Part shown: positions 17,871-25,264 of the stretch, in pieces
Layout: every line of letters begins with the position of its first letter
How positions within the stretch are numbered: position 1 is the first letter of the stretch
Source of the DNA: Desulfotignum sp.
GTDB lineage: Bacteria; Desulfobacterota; Desulfobacteria; Desulfobacterales; Desulfobacteraceae
Assembly: GCA_021737695.1 (NCBI GenBank)
Contig: JAIPDL010000029.1
Coordinates: forward strand, 1-39,961
DNA: 39,961 nt
Direction of reading: 5' to 3'
The notes under the pieces: model-generated
What the model saw: the letters and a program-made list of their open reading frames with translations, nothing else
The model's database searches: none
What the model was told of the DNA's origin: nothing
Position numbers and translations under genes: made by a program

Positions 17871-19349
17871 ATGAAACAGACTTGGTTGATCAGCGCGGTA
17901 CTGCTGGCCCTGTTTCTGGGAGCCCTGGATGCCCTGGTCATGTCGGCGGCCATGCCCACGATTATTGCCGAACTTTCCGGCCTGCATCTGTATGCCTGGG
18001 TGTATACGGCTTATTTTCTGGCCCGGGCCGTGGCATTGCCGATTTTCGGCAAGCTGTCCGATCTGTTTGCCGTCAGACAGCTGCTGCTGGTCAGTATCAG
18101 CGTCTTTATTCTGGCTTCGTTGGCTGCCGGTGCGGCGCCATCCATGGGATATCTGGTGGCGGCAAGGGTGTTTCAGGGCATCGGGTCCGGCGGGATTTTC
18201 GCTTTGGTGTATGTGGTGCTGTCGGAAGCAGCACCTGAAGGACAGCGGGCCAGGACCCTTTCTATGGCTTCTTTCATCTGGGGGGTGGCATCGGTGATCG
18301 GCCCCACCATGGGCGGGGTGATGGTCAGTTTTTTCTCCTGGCGATGGATTTTTTTCATCAATCTGCCGTTGGGCTTGCTGTCGCTGGCCGGCATTGCCCT
18401 GTATTTGACCGAGTTCCGGGAAAAAAAGAAAAACGCATCCCTGGACTGGTCCGGGCTGGTGTCGCTGACCGGGTTTCTGATGTCCGTGCTGACCCTGGTG
18501 ATGATCGGGGGCCGGGATATCGCCTGGATCTCTTTGCCGTCAGCACTGCTGGCCGTCACATCCATTGGGTTCGGCATCTGGTTTGTCAAAACGGAACTGG
18601 GCGCAGATGATCCCATTCTGGATCTGCGGTTTTTCAGGCGCAGGGGCTTTGCCATGGGGAACCTGGCCGGGTTCTGTGCCAGTTTTTCCATGTTTTCCCT
18701 GTTCGGGTATGCCCCGCTGTTTCTCCAGGGCGCATTGGGGCATACCCCGTTGCAGGTGGGAATGGCCATGCTGTCTTTGAGTCTGGGCTGGTCTGTGGGA
18801 TCGTTGATCCTGGGACGGGTCATGCATCTGACCACCCAGAAAACCGCGGCCCTGGCCGGCGGTATTCTTTTGGCGGCCGGCACGGGACTGACCCTGGGAT
18901 TTTCCACTACCACATCCATGCTTCACAGTTTTCTGGTGTTTCAGGTGGTAGGGTTCGGCATGGGGTTCGTGGTCCTGGCCACGCTGCTGAAGGTTCAGAA
19001 CAGCCTGGGATCATCAGATCTGGGGGTGGCGACATCTTCCCACCAGTTTGCCCGGACCCTGGGCGGCACCCTGGGGGTGGGGATCAGCGGCGGCATGGTC
19101 ACGCATCAGCTGGTGAACCGGCTGGAAACCGTGGATGTGTCTTTGCCGGAAAATCTGATGGTCCAGTTGCAGGAAAATATGGAAAACCTGTTTCGCCCGG
19201 AATTTCAGGCCCAGATTCCGGATGCGGCCAACGCGGTTCTGAAGACAGCCGTGGCCCAGGGTGTGTGGAGCACATTTCTGCTGGTGTTTCTGGTGTCGCT
19301 GGTGTGTCTGGGCCTGGTGGTGTGCCTGCCGGCTCAGGATGGGGGATAG
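17871..19349 (+). CDS. MFS exporter, DHA2 (EmrB/QacA-like) drug transporter
   Basis: A 492-residue major facilitator with about 14 helices. It starts WLISAVLLALFLGALDALVMSAAMPTII (family D-A/V-x-x-x-x-x-A-x-P motif) and has the loop-2 motif GKLSDLFAVRQLL, then VFQGIGSGGIFALVYVVLSEAAP and the motif C stretch WGVASVIGPTMGGVMVSFFSWRWIFFINLPLGL. DHA2 members export drugs, dyes or metabolites by proton antiport. It begins 10 bases after the Pat-like gene and probably shares its transcript. Its 3' end overlaps that of the convergent regulator gene by 16 bases. Confidence 0.87.
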   Translation: MKQTWLISAVLLALFLGALDALVMSAAMPTIIAELSGLHLYAWVYTAYFLARAVALPIFGKLSDLFAVRQLLLVSISVFILASLAAGAAPSMGYLVAARVFQGIGSGGIFALVYVVLSEAAPEGQRARTLSMASFIWGVASVIGPTMGGVMVSFFSWRWIFFINLPLGLLSLAGIALYLTEFREKKKNASLDWSGLVSLTGFLMSVLTLVMIGGRDIAWISLPSALLAVTSIGFGIWFVKTELGADDPILDLRFFRRRGFAMGNLAGFCASFSMFSLFGYAPLFLQGALGHTPLQVGMAMLSLSLGWSVGSLILGRVMHLTTQKTAALAGGILLAAGTGLTLGFSTTTSMLHSFLVFQVVGFGMGFVVLATLLKVQNSLGSSDLGVATSSHQFARTLGGTLGVGISGGMVTHQLVNRLETVDVSLPENLMVQLQENMENLFRPEFQAQIPDAANAVLKTAVAQGVWSTFLLVFLVSLVCLGLVVCLPAQDGG

Positions 19350-20236
19350 ATCATTTTTCCGGTCATGGACAGGTCATACCCCCCGTATTTTTCAGCGGTT
19401 TGCTGAATGACTTTTCCTTTCAGCAGAGACAGAAACAACTGGATCCCCTGTTCGAAAAACTTGTCTTTGGCGATGAGCAGGTCGAATCGCTCCCAGCACA
19501 CGGGAATGAAATCCAGCCCCAGAATATTGGCCACCGGGCGGATGGCCGGTCCGGCATCTGCGTTTCCATTCAGAATTTCCAGGCCCACATCCATGTGCCG
19601 GGACAAAAGGGTGTCATATCCCGAAAGGTTTTCACCCTGGATGTCATGTTCCTCCAGCAGTTTGTCAAACAGTTTGCGGGTGCCGGTTCCCAGCTGCCGG
19701 TTCACAATATGGATCCCTTGGTTGCCAAGATCTGTGATGGTGCGGATATTTTTGGGATTTCCCTTCTGGAGAATGATGCCCTGTTCCCGCCGGCAGAAAT
19801 TCACCACGGCCGGCGGCTGATGCATGTCGTCTTTGAGAAAAGGAAAATTATATTCATCATTTTCCCCGATCAAATGGCTGGAAGCGATGTGGCACAGATT
19901 CTGTTTCAGGGCGTTCAGACCTCCTAACGATCCGGCCATGCCGAACATGGCCATGTGGTGTTCATGTTTGATGTTAAAGGTGGCGATGAGTTTGTCCAGC
20001 AGCAGATCATTGCTGCCGGCAATGAGCACCAGGCCGTGGTAGGGAGGCAGCTGGGCCGACTGGGGATAATTTTCCGTGCCCGCCTCCACCCATTGCCGGA
20101 CCAGATTGATGGGAAACAGCCATTTGCCGGTGACTTTTGTGGCGGGCAGCCCTTTTTCAGAGATCAGGGAGTACACCATTTTTTCATTGATGTTTAAAAA
20201 CTTGGCAATTTCCTTGGTCGTATACAGTTCTCCCAT
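19334..20236 (-). CDS. Transcriptional regulator: excisionase-type HTH plus molybdate-binding-like PBP domain
   Basis: A 300-residue one-component regulator. Residues 1-55 hold an excisionase/MerR-type helix-turn-helix (MGELYTTKEIAKFLNINEKMVYSLISEKGLPATKVTGKWLFP). Residues 75-290 resemble the PBP-like sensor domain (PF12727/COG1910 type, annotated for molybdate/tungstate binding): LVLIAGSNDLLLDKLI, RREQGIILQKGNP, VNRQLGTGTRKLFDKLL, GNADAGPAIRPVANILGLDFIPVCWERFDLLI. I start at ATG 20236; the frame continues to TTG 20404 but that stretch covers a terminator hairpin and has no RBS. Its neighbours are the TonB/FecBCD operon, whose promoter shares motifs with its own. It likely senses a small ligand, possibly a molybdate/tungstate-type oxyanion; the ligand is inference. 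Confidence 0.85.
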   Translation of the reverse strand: MGELYTTKEIAKFLNINEKMVYSLISEKGLPATKVTGKWLFPINLVRQWVEAGTENYPQSAQLPPYHGLVLIAGSNDLLLDKLIATFNIKHEHHMAMFGMAGSLGGLNALKQNLCHIASSHLIGENDEYNFPFLKDDMHQPPAVVNFCRREQGIILQKGNPKNIRTITDLGNQGIHIVNRQLGTGTRKLFDKLLEEHDIQGENLSGYDTLLSRHMDVGLEILNGNADAGPAIRPVANILGLDFIPVCWERFDLLIAKDKFFEQGIQLFLSLLKGKVIQQTAEKYGGYDLSMTGKMIYPPS

Positions 20237-20337
20237 TTCCAGGCCCCTATGTTTCAGGTGAATATTGATGCGATTATCATATAAGGGGGATTCTTGTTTG
20301 TAAAGATCCAAAAACAAAGGAATCAAGGAATCTGGAG

Positions 20338-20387
20338 CCAAAAAGAGTGCCGCCTGTCCTGCCAGGGTCCGGGGCAGAACAGGCGGC
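20338..20387 (-). terminator. Intrinsic terminator / attenuator between the TonB-ABC operon and the regulator gene
   Basis: Minus-strand reading gives a 15-bp stem, arms GCCGCCTGTTCTGCC and GGCAGGACAGGCGGC (one G-U pair), loop of nine bases, then CACTCTTTTTGG with a run of five T. It lies between the promoter at 20500-20528 and the regulator ATG, so it can end the long operon or attenuate the regulator transcript. Confidence 0.75.
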
Positions 20388-20499
20388 TGGATAATGCGTG
20401 CCAAGGAGATGGGGATTGTTATAAGGAAACAATAAATTTATCCTGTGACATTATCCACTATCATGGTTTCGGGACCGCAATTTATCCCGTTGTGAAAAC

Positions 20500-20528
20500 A
20501 ATCTATCTTTTGGGTTATCATTTGTCAA
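20500..20528 (-). promoter_or_regulatory. Promoter in front of the regulator gene
   Basis: Minus-strand TTGACA, 17-base spacer containing AACCCAAA, TAGATT. Predicted start near 20493, which leaves about 257 bases before the regulator ATG, including the terminator hairpin at 20338-20387. Confidence 0.55.
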
Positions 20529-20590
20529 CTATTTTTTTAGATAAATCTTATAATTTTTATAAATAACCAAAAATAACCAAAAACAACAAA
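20509..20590 (-). promoter_or_regulatory. Putative operator region: TTTTGGTTAT tandem repeats and AACCCAAA
   Basis: On the plus strand TTTGGGTT at 20509 lies inside the promoter spacer, and TATAAATAACCAAAA at 20558 is followed by a second AAATAACCAA (20561 and 20571) and a weaker AAACAACAAA (20581). Read on the minus strand these are tandem TTGGTTATTT units upstream of the -35 box and AACCCAAA inside the spacer. The same pair of motifs recurs at 27043-27095. Apart from this site, the promoter and the terminator, I see nothing else in the gap 20237-20594. Confidence 0.5.
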
Positions 20591-20594
20591 TATT

Positions 20595-21392
20595 TTAAGT
20601 ATCAGAAGCTCCCATCTTCTGTTTGGGTAAAAACAGTTGTTTCCGGTCTCCGATGGGAATCGCCCGGGTATCGACATCATACAGAGCGGATATGTTTTGG
20701 GGTGTCATCACCTTTTGATTCGGCCCATGATATAAAATTCGGCCGTTTTTCAGCATGATGACATCATCGGCAAACAGGGATGCCAGATTGGGATCATGCA
20801 TGGAGGCCACAATGCACAAATCGGTTGACCGGCACAGCTCTTTGATGGCGGACAGCAGGTGGTACTGGTTGTTGAAATCCAGGTGATTGGTGGGCTCATC
20901 CAGGAGCATGATCCGGGCGTTCTGGGCAATGGCCCGGGCCAGCAGCACGATCTGGCGTTCTCCCCCGGAGATCCGGTTGAAATTTTTATCCGCCAGGTGA
21001 AACGCGTGCAATTGTTTCAGGGCGGCTTCCGCAATTGTGTAATCGTCTGGTTTGGGTGCGGCGGCCGTTCCCAGAAACGGCGCTCTTGCCATCACCACCA
21101 CATCGATGACCCGGAACGGAAAGATTTCCATGTGTTCCTGGGGCACCAGACTGACGGTCCGGGCGATTTCATTTCTGGACAGGGATGTCATGTCTTTATC
21201 GTCAATAAAGACCTGGCCTTGGGTGGGGTGTAAAATCCGGTTCAGGCAGTGGATCAGGGTTGTTTTTCCGGAGCCGTTTCTGCCCAGCACCACGCAGAAA
21301 CGCCCTTTTTCCACGGTAAAACAGATATCCTTCAGTACCGGCACCGCCCCATACGAGAACCCGATTTGGCGGCAGGAAAGCATCAGATCCAT
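20595..21392 (-). CDS. FepC/BtuD-type ABC transporter ATPase (system 1)
   Basis: A 265-residue ATPase for uptake of a metal complex. Walker A GRNGSGKTT about residues 37-45, Q-loop VPQEH, signature ISGGERQIVL about 141-150, Walker B IMLLDEPTNHLDF about 161-173, switch His in VASMHDPN. The ATG at 21392 overlaps the permease end by 10 bases; an alternative ATG at 21383 overlaps the permease stop by one base (TGATG). Its C-terminus is the last gene of the long minus operon. ATPases of this subgroup work with FecCD permeases on siderophore, cobalamin, heme or oxyanion uptake. Confidence 0.9.
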   Translation of the reverse strand: MDLMLSCRQIGFSYGAVPVLKDICFTVEKGRFCVVLGRNGSGKTTLIHCLNRILHPTQGQVFIDDKDMTSLSRNEIARTVSLVPQEHMEIFPFRVIDVVVMARAPFLGTAAAPKPDDYTIAEAALKQLHAFHLADKNFNRISGGERQIVLLARAIAQNARIMLLDEPTNHLDFNNQYHLLSAIKELCRSTDLCIVASMHDPNLASLFADDVIMLKNGRILYHGPNQKVMTPQNISALYDVDTRAIPIGDRKQLFLPKQKMGASDT

Positions 21393-22408
21393 CCGGTGTT
21401 GCGGTTTTTGTACAAGAAATACCCGAAAATCGGGGCCCCGGTCAGGGCCGTGATGATGCCTACAGGGATTTCGGCGGAAGAGATGCTCCGGGCCGCGGAA
21501 TCCGCCAGCAAAAGAAAGATGGCGCCCAGCAGGGCTGTTACGGGGATCATTTTCTGGTGTTCCGGTCCGGCCAGGGACCGGGCCATGTGAGGTATCACCA
21601 AACCGATCCAGGCGATCTGACCGCAGCAGGCCACGGACACTGCCACCATAAAGGAACTGACCGTGATCAGGATGAAGCGGAACAGTCCGGGATTCATGCC
21701 CAGGGATTTGGCCTGGATATCGCCCAAAGACAAGATGTTGAGGCGGAATCCCAGCACGATGAACAGGATCAGTCCGACCAGGGTGAACGGTGCCATGGTT
21801 GCGACATGTTCCCAGGAGACCCGGCTCAGGCTGCCCATGACCCAGAAGATGATGCCGGGCAGCTCGTCATAGGGGTCTGAAAAATATTTCACCACCATGA
21901 GCAGGGCATTGAAAAACGACATCACCACGATACCGGCTAGAACCAGCACGATCACCGGTTTGATGGAAATCATCCTGGCCAGGCCCAGGCTCAGGCACAC
22001 GGCCGTGATCCCGAAAAAAAAGGACAGCACCTGGACCAGTCCAAAGACATTCGAAGCCAGGATCAGTCCCAGGGCCGCCCCGAAGGTACACCCGGCCGAG
22101 ACGCCCAGGATATCCGGAGACACCAGGGGGTTGCGGAACAGGGCCTGGTACACGGCCCCGGACACGGCCAGGGCCGATCCCACCAGCAGGGCCATGAGAC
22201 ATCGGGGCAGCCGGATCCATAAAAAAACCAGCTCTTTGTGAACCAGATCCGCGGGCAGATCCTGCCCTTTTAACAGGTGGATGCCAAAGGTGACCATCTC
22301 CTGCCAGTGGATCGGAATCCGGCCCGAAAAAAGCGAGATCACCAGGGCCGCTCCCAGAATAAGGCCCAGCAGCCCCAGCAATCGGCCGGATGTGCGGTAT
22401 AGGCTCAT
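21383..22408 (-). CDS. FecCD-family ABC permease (system 1)
   Basis: A 341-residue permease of the BtuC/FecCD/MolB family with about ten helices. Motifs: RLPRCLMALLVGSALAVSGAVYQALFRNPLVSPDILGVSAGCTFGAALGL near residue 68 and, in the coupling region, GLVIPHMARSLAGPEHQKMIPVTALLGAIFLLLADSAARSI, then PVGIITALTGAPIFGYFLY at the C-terminus. The ATG follows the binding-protein stop directly, with no gap. It belongs to the seven-gene TonB operon; substrate is inferred from context only. Confidence 0.9.
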   Translation of the reverse strand: MSLYRTSGRLLGLLGLILGAALVISLFSGRIPIHWQEMVTFGIHLLKGQDLPADLVHKELVFLWIRLPRCLMALLVGSALAVSGAVYQALFRNPLVSPDILGVSAGCTFGAALGLILASNVFGLVQVLSFFFGITAVCLSLGLARMISIKPVIVLVLAGIVVMSFFNALLMVVKYFSDPYDELPGIIFWVMGSLSRVSWEHVATMAPFTLVGLILFIVLGFRLNILSLGDIQAKSLGMNPGLFRFILITVSSFMVAVSVACCGQIAWIGLVIPHMARSLAGPEHQKMIPVTALLGAIFLLLADSAARSISSAEIPVGIITALTGAPIFGYFLYKNRNTGWI

Positions 22409-23455
22409 TCAGTCAATCGCGTCTTCAAGGGTTCCGCCCATCTGGGTCATGGTTTTTCCATACAGATTCCCGTGAAAGGCATCGGCCTGGGCAAGCACAT
22501 CAATGTCGGCAAATTTCTCTGGATAGGCTTTTTTGGCCACCCATAGCGTGGCAAGCACGGCCAGGGGGGATGGGAAGTCCCATGGGGCCAGACTGGAAGG
22601 GCATCGAAATACACGATTTTCGGAAATGGCGGTAATTCCCTGTAAGGGCGCTGAATCCAGGCGCCGGACTTGACTTTTTTTCATGTGCTGGGACAACACC
22701 ATGATGTCCGGATTCCATTCCACCAGCTGTTCCGGGGAGATGTCCTGAAAATATCCGGTTAGATGGGACGAGACATTGCGGATCCTTGCCCGGGCAAAAA
22801 TTTCATCCTGAAGCATGCTCCCGGTGGTGGTGCTGAACAGTCCCAGGGTGGAGGCAAAATACCCGGTTTTTTCCCGGGACCCGGGCAGATCTGCCAGTCG
22901 GTCATCCACCAGCGCCAGCACCGCATCCATCTGGTCCCGGACAAAAGAGATCCGCTGGGATTCCCCCATGACCCGGGCAATGAGGGTCATGGCCTGCAAA
23001 ATGCTGTCAAAGGACTCCGGAAGAATCACGATGCAGGGGATCCCCATGGCAGTGAGTTTTTCCGTAGCAGGCCGGCCGTCATTCTGAGAATAGAAAATCA
23101 CCAGATCCGGTTTCAGGGATACCAGGGTTTCCAGGTTGATACCCATGGATTTGGTACCGACCCCTGCCAGGTGTTGGATCTTTGGCCAGACCGATACCTG
23201 CAATGGATCTTTTCGGCTGGAGTTGTCCACACCCACCAGCGTGTTGGCCAGACCCAGGGACAGCACGCACAGGCTGGCCGGCTTAAAGGTGGTGACCACC
23301 CGCTGGACCGGGCCTTTGATTGCAACCTTTCGGCCTGTCATGTCCGTGATGATCCGTTCTTTGCCTGCATTGGCCTGCAACAGCTGGGGGGTGAAAAAAA
23401 GACATGTGGCAGTGAAGAATACAAGGATTTTTTGTAACAGACGGGGTGTGTTCAT
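22409..23455 (-). CDS. Periplasmic binding protein of the FecB/BtuF/MolA type (system 1)
   Basis: A 348-residue exported solute-binding protein. Residues 1-30 (MNTPRLLQKILVFFTATCLFFTPQLLQANA) are a signal peptide without a clear lipobox. The rest has the PF01497 order: ITDMTGRKVAIKGPVQRVVTTFKPASLC, then VSLKPDLVIFYSQ, ILPESFDSI, and YFQDISPEQLVEWNPDIMVL. It hands a metal complex or oxyanion to the adjacent FecCD permease. I chose ATG 23455 because AAAGGA lies about eight bases before it and the frame upstream lacks a signal. Located between tonB and the permease. Confidence 0.88.
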   Translation of the reverse strand: MNTPRLLQKILVFFTATCLFFTPQLLQANAGKERIITDMTGRKVAIKGPVQRVVTTFKPASLCVLSLGLANTLVGVDNSSRKDPLQVSVWPKIQHLAGVGTKSMGINLETLVSLKPDLVIFYSQNDGRPATEKLTAMGIPCIVILPESFDSILQAMTLIARVMGESQRISFVRDQMDAVLALVDDRLADLPGSREKTGYFASTLGLFSTTTGSMLQDEIFARARIRNVSSHLTGYFQDISPEQLVEWNPDIMVLSQHMKKSQVRRLDSAPLQGITAISENRVFRCPSSLAPWDFPSPLAVLATLWVAKKAYPEKFADIDVLAQADAFHGNLYGKTMTQMGGTLEDAID

Positions 23456-23498
23456 AATGGAAATTTTTCCTTTGGGTATTCCCAGCGATGCATTGCAA

Positions 23499-24206
23499 TC
23501 AGGCCAGTTCAAACAGAATGTGGACATGAAACATGACCGGGGTCTTGAACAGTGACACCGGCGGTTTTGGAAACGGGGCCGCTTTTTTGACGGCAGTGAC
23601 AGCCGCCTCATCCAGATTTTTGTGCCGGGAGCTTTTCACCACCTGAACATCTTTGAGGGACCCGTCCGCCAGGAGCACGAATTTGACCTTGACCCGCCCC
23701 TGGATGTGCCGGGACCGGGCGGATTCCGGATATTGCTTGACGCTGTGAATCCGTAAATTCAGCATTTCAAAATAATCTCTGGCCGTGGTGAATTGCGTCT
23801 GAACATCCGTGGTATCCACCACGGATTCCGGCTGGGCACGGATTCCGGTGACCGGCACGGCCGCCGCACTCACAGTGTCCGGCATCTGGGGCAGCGGAAT
23901 CTGATCGTTTGTCACGATAGGTGTCCGGGTCACCACCGGGTCCAGTTTCATTTTAGGGACCTGAAACGGTTTGGGATCGATGGGTGTGACAGTGGTCTTC
24001 TGGACCTGTTTTCGCCGGATCCGGGGGGAGGGAATGTCCCGGGTGGACGGCTTGGACACCTGCTGCAAGGAAAGTTCGATATAGGACATGGCCCGGTTCT
24101 CATAGATGCCGGCCATATGAAGAAAAAGCAGCACGTGGATGCCCAGGGAGACCAGGATGAACCCATGGAGCAGCCAGTTGACGGACATATGGGGGTGCTG
24201 TGCCAT
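23499..24206 (-). CDS. tonB: TonB energy-transducing protein
   Basis: A 235-residue TonB. One N-terminal membrane helix (about residues 10-30, WLLHGFILVSLGIHVLLFLHMAG), a Pro-rich periplasmic linker (KPSTRDIPSPRIRRKQVQ to about 130) and a C-terminal TonB domain from about 145: HSVKQYPESARSRHIQGRVKVKFVLLADGSLKDVQVVKSS. It carries energy from ExbBD to outer-membrane receptors. It follows exbD by nine bases and precedes the binding protein, so it is dedicated to this system rather than a general TonB. Confidence 0.9.
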   Translation of the reverse strand: MAQHPHMSVNWLLHGFILVSLGIHVLLFLHMAGIYENRAMSYIELSLQQVSKPSTRDIPSPRIRRKQVQKTTVTPIDPKPFQVPKMKLDPVVTRTPIVTNDQIPLPQMPDTVSAAAVPVTGIRAQPESVVDTTDVQTQFTTARDYFEMLNLRIHSVKQYPESARSRHIQGRVKVKFVLLADGSLKDVQVVKSSRHKNLDEAAVTAVKKAAPFPKPPVSLFKTPVMFHVHILFELA

Positions 24207-24215
24207 ACCCGTGAC

Positions 24216-24623
24216 TCAGAGCCCTTTTTCCGTTGCCAGGCTCAGCCGGGCCGCTCCGGCTGCCTTGGCAATGTCCATGACCTTCACCGCCTTGTTTAAA
24301 ATAACGGTTTTGTCCGCCTTGATGATGACCAGGCGGTCCGGATCATTGCCGATTTTTTCTTTGAGGCGGGTATACAGCTGGTCCATGGGGATTTTCTGAT
24401 CCGCCATGTAAGCGGCCCCTTCCTTGTCCACAAACACGGTGATCTCCTGTTTGATCTGGGGGGCGGACGCCGTGGCCTGGGGCAGTTTGATCTTGATGCC
24501 TTCCTCCACAATAAAATTGGTGGTGAGCAGAAAATAGATCAGCAGCAGAAACACGATATCGATCAGGGAGGTAAGAGGCGCCTGGATCTGGTACCGGTCG
24601 GTGTGTTTTTTAAATTTGAGCAT
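24216..24623 (-). CDS. exbD: ExbD biopolymer transport protein
   Basis: A 135-residue ExbD/TolR protein with one membrane helix containing the essential Asp (LTSLIDIVFLLLIYFLLTTNF, Asp about residue 22), followed by the periplasmic part EGIKIKLPQATASAPQIKQEITVFVDKEG. It forms the proton channel with ExbB that powers TonB. The gene starts two bases after the exbB stop and ends nine bases before tonB. Confidence 0.93.
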   Translation of the reverse strand: MLKFKKHTDRYQIQAPLTSLIDIVFLLLIYFLLTTNFIVEEGIKIKLPQATASAPQIKQEITVFVDKEGAAYMADQKIPMDQLYTRLKEKIGNDPDRLVIIKADKTVILNKAVKVMDIAKAAGAARLSLATEKGL

Positions 24624-24625
24624 GC

Positions 24626-25237
24626 TTACCGGTCCTTTGCGGCAACGGCTTTCAAAAACAGGACCGATCCGTTCTGCAGCCTTGCCTCGTATTTGTCCAC
24701 TTTGGACAGCAGATAGGAGTGGGCCACCATGGTGGGCAGGGCCACGGCCAGCCCTAACGCCGTGGTGAGCATGGCCTCCCAGATGCCGCCGGCCAGAACT
24801 GCGGCATTCACTTTGCCGCCCATGTCCTGGATCACCATGAACGCCTTGATCATACCGATGATGGTGCCTAAAAGCCCCAGCAGCGGTGCGATATTGCCGA
24901 TGGTGGCCAGGGCCTGGAGATAGGCGGACAGGTCCCGGACCTCGTTTTCCGTGGCATTCACAATCACCGATTCCAGGGTGTCCTTGTCCAGGTCCCTTGC
25001 CTGGATGGCTTTTTCAAGAATCCGGCCCATGGGAGAATTGTTCTGTCTGGCCAGGGCCAGGGCATCTTCTTCCATGCCTTTGGCCACCAGATCGGCGATT
25101 TTAAGTTCAATTTCTTTTCCCCGTCTCCGGTTGATTGCATACCGGATCACCCGTTCAAAAAAAATGGCCAGAACCAGAACGGAGCAGAACAATATGGGGA
25201 TGACCAGGATCCCGCCTTTGGATAAAAATGCCAGCAT
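24626..25237 (-). CDS. exbB: ExbB / MotA-TolQ-ExbB family proton channel protein
   Basis: A 203-residue inner-membrane protein with three helices: about residues 10-30 (GILVIPILFCSVLVLAIFFE), about 110-135 (IGNIAPLLGLLGTIIGMIKAFMVIQ, the family motif) and about 150-170 (AMLTTALGLAVALPTMVAHSY). It forms the pentameric channel that energises TonB. It is the second gene of the operon, 27 bases after the Asp-repeat protein. Confidence 0.93.
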   Translation of the reverse strand: MLAFLSKGGILVIPILFCSVLVLAIFFERVIRYAINRRRGKEIELKIADLVAKGMEEDALALARQNNSPMGRILEKAIQARDLDKDTLESVIVNATENEVRDLSAYLQALATIGNIAPLLGLLGTIIGMIKAFMVIQDMGGKVNAAVLAGGIWEAMLTTALGLAVALPTMVAHSYLLSKVDKYEARLQNGSVLFLKAVAAKDR

Positions 25238-25264
25238 CGGTGTCAGTTTTTTCCTTTCAGCTGA

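Noticed and set aside
20237-20404. N-terminal extension of the HTH-PBP regulator to TTG 20404
   Set aside because: It crosses the terminator hairpin, has no RBS, and the HTH begins right after ATG 20236, which has GGGG/GGAA upstream.
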